Assembly: GCA_004151065.3 (NCBI GenBank)
Contig: NWUY0300022688.1
Span: 68,159-100,705 of the forward strand
Reading direction: 5' to 3'
From: Larix sibirica
Taxonomy: Eukaryota; Streptophyta; Pinopsida; Pinales; Pinaceae
Length of the DNA stretch: 32,547 nucleotides
The notes beneath the pieces were generated by a model, which was not told the DNA's origin, did no database searches, and worked only from the letters and a program-made list of their open reading frames with translations. This document shows positions 28,983 through 32,547 of the stretch, in pieces. The position numbers and the translations under genes were made by a program. Within the stretch, counting starts at the first letter, position 1. The number at the start of each line of letters is the position of its first letter.

Positions 28983-30961
28983 ATGGGAAAGAAAGGGGGA
29001 AAGATTCAATGATATCAACCTAAAGGCATTGAATGGTTAGAATCCTTTCTTGAATGTGTTGATAAATTCAAGAAAGCAGGGTGATTCTATTTATGTGAGA
29101 AAATGCAAGGTTTCAGTAGTGAGGTTGTGGAGAAGTTTGCAGAAACGTTTGATGGGTGCATGATGGAATTGGGAAGTATAAATTTTTGAAGTAAGGAGGA
29201 GTCTATCGCCATTGTTGTTAATCTACCTACTGATGGAAAAAGGTGGTTTAAGAATAAAAGCATTGTGGGTGTAGATTATATCAACCAATTTCTGAAGGCA
29301 GAGTATTAGGATTCTGACTGGAAGAAGGGTATCCTGAGGAGTTATTTGAAAGAGGAGTGAAAAGATCTATTGAAGATGGTGCAAAGATATATAACATGCG
29401 AAGGTAGATACACTGTCATATTTGTTTACCATATGAGGTTTTTACTACATATTTATGGCGAGAAAATAATGAATTTACCCTATTATCTATTGAAAAGCTT
29501 AACGAAGATGTCAGTAAGATTTCAAATCCATCCCGAACACACCAAGCACAGTATCTTTCTCCAATGATAGTTTAATCAAGATGCTAATTTTAGAATAATT
29601 GGTCAAGCAACAGAACTTGGAAACATTTTTTGTTTTGGTATGGTCTTCAAGCGGAATATAAAAAAATCAGGAAGTTAAAGTAGGAACTCTAGTTAGAAAA
29701 ATAAAAACCCGTAAGACTCTCAACAGTCCAGTTGATAAGTCCTCAAATGTGGAATGAGAGGGAGAAACTATAACAATGAGAACTAGAAGTGGTAAAAGGA
29801 AAGTTCTACTTGGGAAAACACATGTAATGAAGGATAATTCATAATTTTTTCCACAACAGGGAGTTTCAACTCCCGAGGTTAAGAAGGTATATATTAGGAA
29901 CAAAAGGAAAATTGATATGTCTGACTTAAATGATGAGGAATCTATAGTGGAGCTTAATCATGAAAGTCAAGATCAAAACACAGTTTAAGCCTTCCAGTAG
30001 CATACCAGTGAAGAAAAATTCCAAGAAGTTATCTAAGAAAGCTAAGCATAAGGTACTTCATAATTTTTTCCACAACAGGGAGTTTCAACTCCTGAGGTTA
30101 AGAAGGTATATATTAGGAACAAAAGGAAAATTGATATGTCTGACTTAAATGATGAGGAATCTATAGTGGAGCTTAATCATGAAAGTCAGGATCAAAACAC
30201 AGTTTAAGCCTTCCAGTAGCATACCTGTGAAGAAAAATTCCAAGAAGTTATCTAAGAAAGCTAAGCATAAGGTACTTCTAGAACCTGTATTTAAAAGGCC
30301 TCATACTCATCCCACTAATAAACTCAGGCTTAATACAAAAGCTACAATGAACCCTTCTTTGAAGAAGAATGCCATTATAATTATTGAATATGCTTGATAT
30401 GAAGAAGATAAACAATCTATTAAGATAGAGAACCAAATATTTCATGTTTTAACAAAGATTGAGAAAGGGTTACAAGCTTTTCCAGAGTTTCTTAGAGATG
30501 ATCACAATGATCATACATATTCTGAGAAAGTTCTAGGTTCACCTTTCTCGAGTAATATCAAGGAAACAGAGGATAATATCATTGATTTTCTGTATTCAGA
30601 TAATAGGGACTCTGATCCTATGGAGAATGAATATGTAAAAGAAGTAATGGTACATGATCTTGTTTCCATATCACATATAGAAAACAAGAAGTTGAAGAAG
30701 ATAGAGAAGCTCCAAAGGAAGTTGAAGAGATATAAAGAATGGAATGAGCACCTTAAATAGGGAAATATTTCAATGAAAAGAGAAAGTGAAGGAGTTAAGA
30801 AAAACCTAGAAGAACTTGTTATTGAGCATAACAAGTTATGTAGTTGGGATCAGAAGGAATTTAAAAAGAAGAAGAAGTTACTTGAACAGAACATGGAGCT
30901 GCATAGACAAAACAATAGATTGCTTAAGAAGAATAGATCTTTGAATGATGTGGTTACATGA
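28983..30961 (+). pseudogene. Decayed plant repeat-family protein gene, coiled-coil C-terminus
   Basis: From the ATG at 28983 one frame codes PKGIEWLESFLECVDKFKKA, FYLCEKMQGFSSEVVEKFAE, VNLPTDGKRWFKNKSIVGVD, QRYITCEGRYTVIFVYHMRF and GEKIMNLPYYLLKSLTKMS, broken by about five stops. Two TGA stops fall where Trp is likely (AG-W-FYLC and KEE-W-KDLL). I recall this wording from uncharacterised multi-copy proteins in plant genomes; its function is unknown. After a 219-bp duplication, the frame from 30179 to 30961 has only two stops (30395-30397 and 30758-30760). It codes a Lys/Glu-rich, heptad-like tail (KKLKKIEKLQRKLKRYKEWN; KKKKLLEQNMELHRQNNRLL) that should form a coiled coil. It might be part of a mobile element, but no polymerase or transposase motif was seen. 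Confidence 0.5.
29838..30279 (+). repeat. 219-bp tandem duplication, in frame
   Basis: The unit starting TTCATAATTTTTTCCACAAC occurs at 29838-30056 and 30057-30275, and the match runs a few bases on. Only about three substitutions separate the copies. 219 is 73 codons, so the frame is kept. The unit codes a charged segment (KRKIDMSDLNDEESIVEL) and, in a shifted frame, a Lys-rich one (KKNSKKLSKKAKHKVL). Confidence 0.92.
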
Positions 30962-32547
30962 GAGGAGTAAGCATAAAGCTATGAACAATCTCAGGATCCT
31001 AGCAGATGTAGTGCAACATACCTGATCATATCCCTATAGGAATTTTTCTAATGAAACCAAGAGTATTTTGCACCAAAGTATTCTAAATTTAAAAAATTAT
31101 CATTTTTCCATGGCAAGTGAATATGTTAAGGTGTTTTTGTAAGGCCATCAGATTGATTAGTTAGAGGAAGCCTTTCAGAAAGTTCCAGTAGCGCTCATCA
31201 TACAAAAAATTGCAAAAGCACTATCATAAATTTTGGAAAAAGAGTTTTTGAATTATTTTGAAATTTTTGAATTTTTGGAAAGCCCAATCAAAAGATACTC
31301 TCATCAAGGGAATTCACTAAGATGTTTCCTCATGTGTTGAAGACTGAAGAATGGTCCATATGAAATCGAGATTAAAAAATTATACATAGTCAAAGCAAAT
31401 TCTAAGAAAGTGGATCTAGAATCGAATTAGATTTTATGTTGTGAAATCATAAAATCATCTTGTAGAATATTTGTTTCTATTATTACCTATAAGTTAGTAC
31501 TCGATCCATATATTTGGGACCAAATATTTGTTCTGGAGGAAAAGATGTTTCTATAAAGTTGAGAACAAAGAATGTAAAGGGGTTGGAGTGTTGAGGGTCA
31601 AGTGAGAGATTTGGGAACTTTGTAAAGGGAAATCCATGTTGCTATCTAATATATGATGTTAAAATGCCCGTAACTTGATGGACAAACTATGTAACTCTTG
31701 TAAGCCAAGTCTTATTTCTACATATTTGAATACAATTACATTTTCATCTTAGCTAAAATTGTTTTTCAGACCGTAGACTCTTTTTACAGTGAGGTACTAA
31801 TTATAAATGCTTGTGGTCTGTTGTTAGTATTCATATATCCTTTGTTTTCTATCATAATGTTATTCTGAATGAAAGTGATCTTCTTAATGAATGTATGAAG
31901 GTTATCGGTTTGTGAAGCTAATATTTTCATTCTTTTTCTTGTTTCTTCCATCATGATAATGTTTATCTTGTTGTTTGTTCCTCAAGTTCTTTTCTTTTGA
32001 TTTCTAAAATATTGTAGAGCCTGATGTGATCTCTGACTAAGGGTTTCCTTCTATTTACCTAAACTCCTTGACCTAGCCTTAACCAAATCCATGCAAATTT
32101 TGAGGTGCCTAAACTTTACATTCTTATAGTCTAGTATAAACTTTAGGGCCGGAACAATCCCCACCTAGGTTTGGGTTTACTCTTACTTCTAAAAAAAAAT
32201 TAAAGTATATAAACATCTTCTTGTTTAAAAATTCTTTATTCTTAAAATAAATTTACAATAATTTATATTTTAAAAAATTAATTAAAAAACTCGTCATTGT
32301 TTAAATGCCATGTACATCCATCATTTATATTAATAATTAAGTATGAGTATGTTAAATGAAACACATGATCTATTATTAATGCTTCAAGGACATGCGACTA
32401 TTCTTGGGCCAACATAAGTTTCCACAATCACCATATGAAGATGATGATGATGATGATGAAGGTAGTTATCATTCATTGAGACCAACTTGGTCTATCAAAT
32501 ATTAAGAGGATTATTGGATTGCTGTAAAATTTTATTTCTATGCTCAA
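30962..32547. other. No recognisable gene; probable 3' part of the repeat unit, then AT-rich DNA
   Basis: Short frames only and no motif. The sequence from about 31500 to 32170 looks like untranslated or repeat sequence. Strongly AT-rich DNA follows to the window end. Confidence 0.5.
32440..32457. repeat. (GAT)6 microsatellite
   Basis: Six GAT triplets in a row followed by GAA. A trinucleotide repeat of this kind can lie in a coding stretch for Asp, but no exon was recognised around it. Confidence 0.9.

Noticed and set aside
1-32547. An undescribed defence, toxin or metabolic gene system
   Set aside because: Apart from the CIPK exons, the interpretable coding content is LINE and repeat-family remnants. 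No cluster of co-oriented intact genes exists in the window.

Overview
This is nuclear DNA from a plant, and probably from one with a large, repeat-rich genome. A gymnosperm is my best guess, with low confidence, based on the style of the repeats; nothing in the window fixes the species. The evidence for a plant is three exons of a CBL-interacting protein kinase (CIPK/SnRK3) with canonical GT-AG introns, plant L1-type LINEs that carry a C-terminal RNase H domain, and plant-type LTR sequences. The window is AT-rich and has one 421-bp run of N (18369-18789) and a single N at 15549. I saw no rRNA, tRNA, CRISPR array or bacterial operon.

Layout. 1-345: fragment of a plus-strand LTR with a TATA box and a poly(A) signal. 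1621-2090: a 67-bp tandem duplication followed by a copia-like polypurine tract and LTR. 2353-4725 (minus): the first three coding exons of a CIPK gene, with a likely 5'UTR intron up to 5650. Later exons are not in the window, so the gene either runs off the left edge through a long intron 3 or is truncated. Intron 1 holds several tandem duplications, one of which copies the end of exon 1 together with its splice donor. 6210-6850 (plus): a 5'-truncated LINE tail (LINE C). 7420-13670 (plus): a long, decayed LINE (LINE A). 13674-15538 (minus): a probable LTR of about 1.87 kb with a 38-bp minisatellite in U3. 15540-21147: no recognisable gene, but a 43-bp-arm hairpin, 65-bp and 235-bp duplications and the assembly gap. 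21160-27763 (minus): a nearly full-length LINE (LINE B) of the same family as LINE A, with a poly(A) tail and a probable 12-bp target-site duplication. 28190-30961 (plus): a decayed protein gene of a plant repeat family, with 56-bp and 219-bp tandem duplications and a coiled-coil C-terminus. 31000-32547: no gene recognised.

The only likely working host gene is the CIPK, a calcium-signalling kinase whose partners are CBL calcium sensors. Everything else is mobile-element sequence in various stages of decay. LINE A and LINE B lie tail to tail, and both use the same ORF1/ORF2 junction, in which the ORF1 stop overlaps the ORF2 start. Most Trp-to-amber stops in these elements lie in a context that fits deamination of methylated CHG cytosines. 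I found no convincing undescribed biological system. The most interesting points are the duplicated CIPK splice donor, the conserved LINE ORF junction, and the mutation context of the stops.
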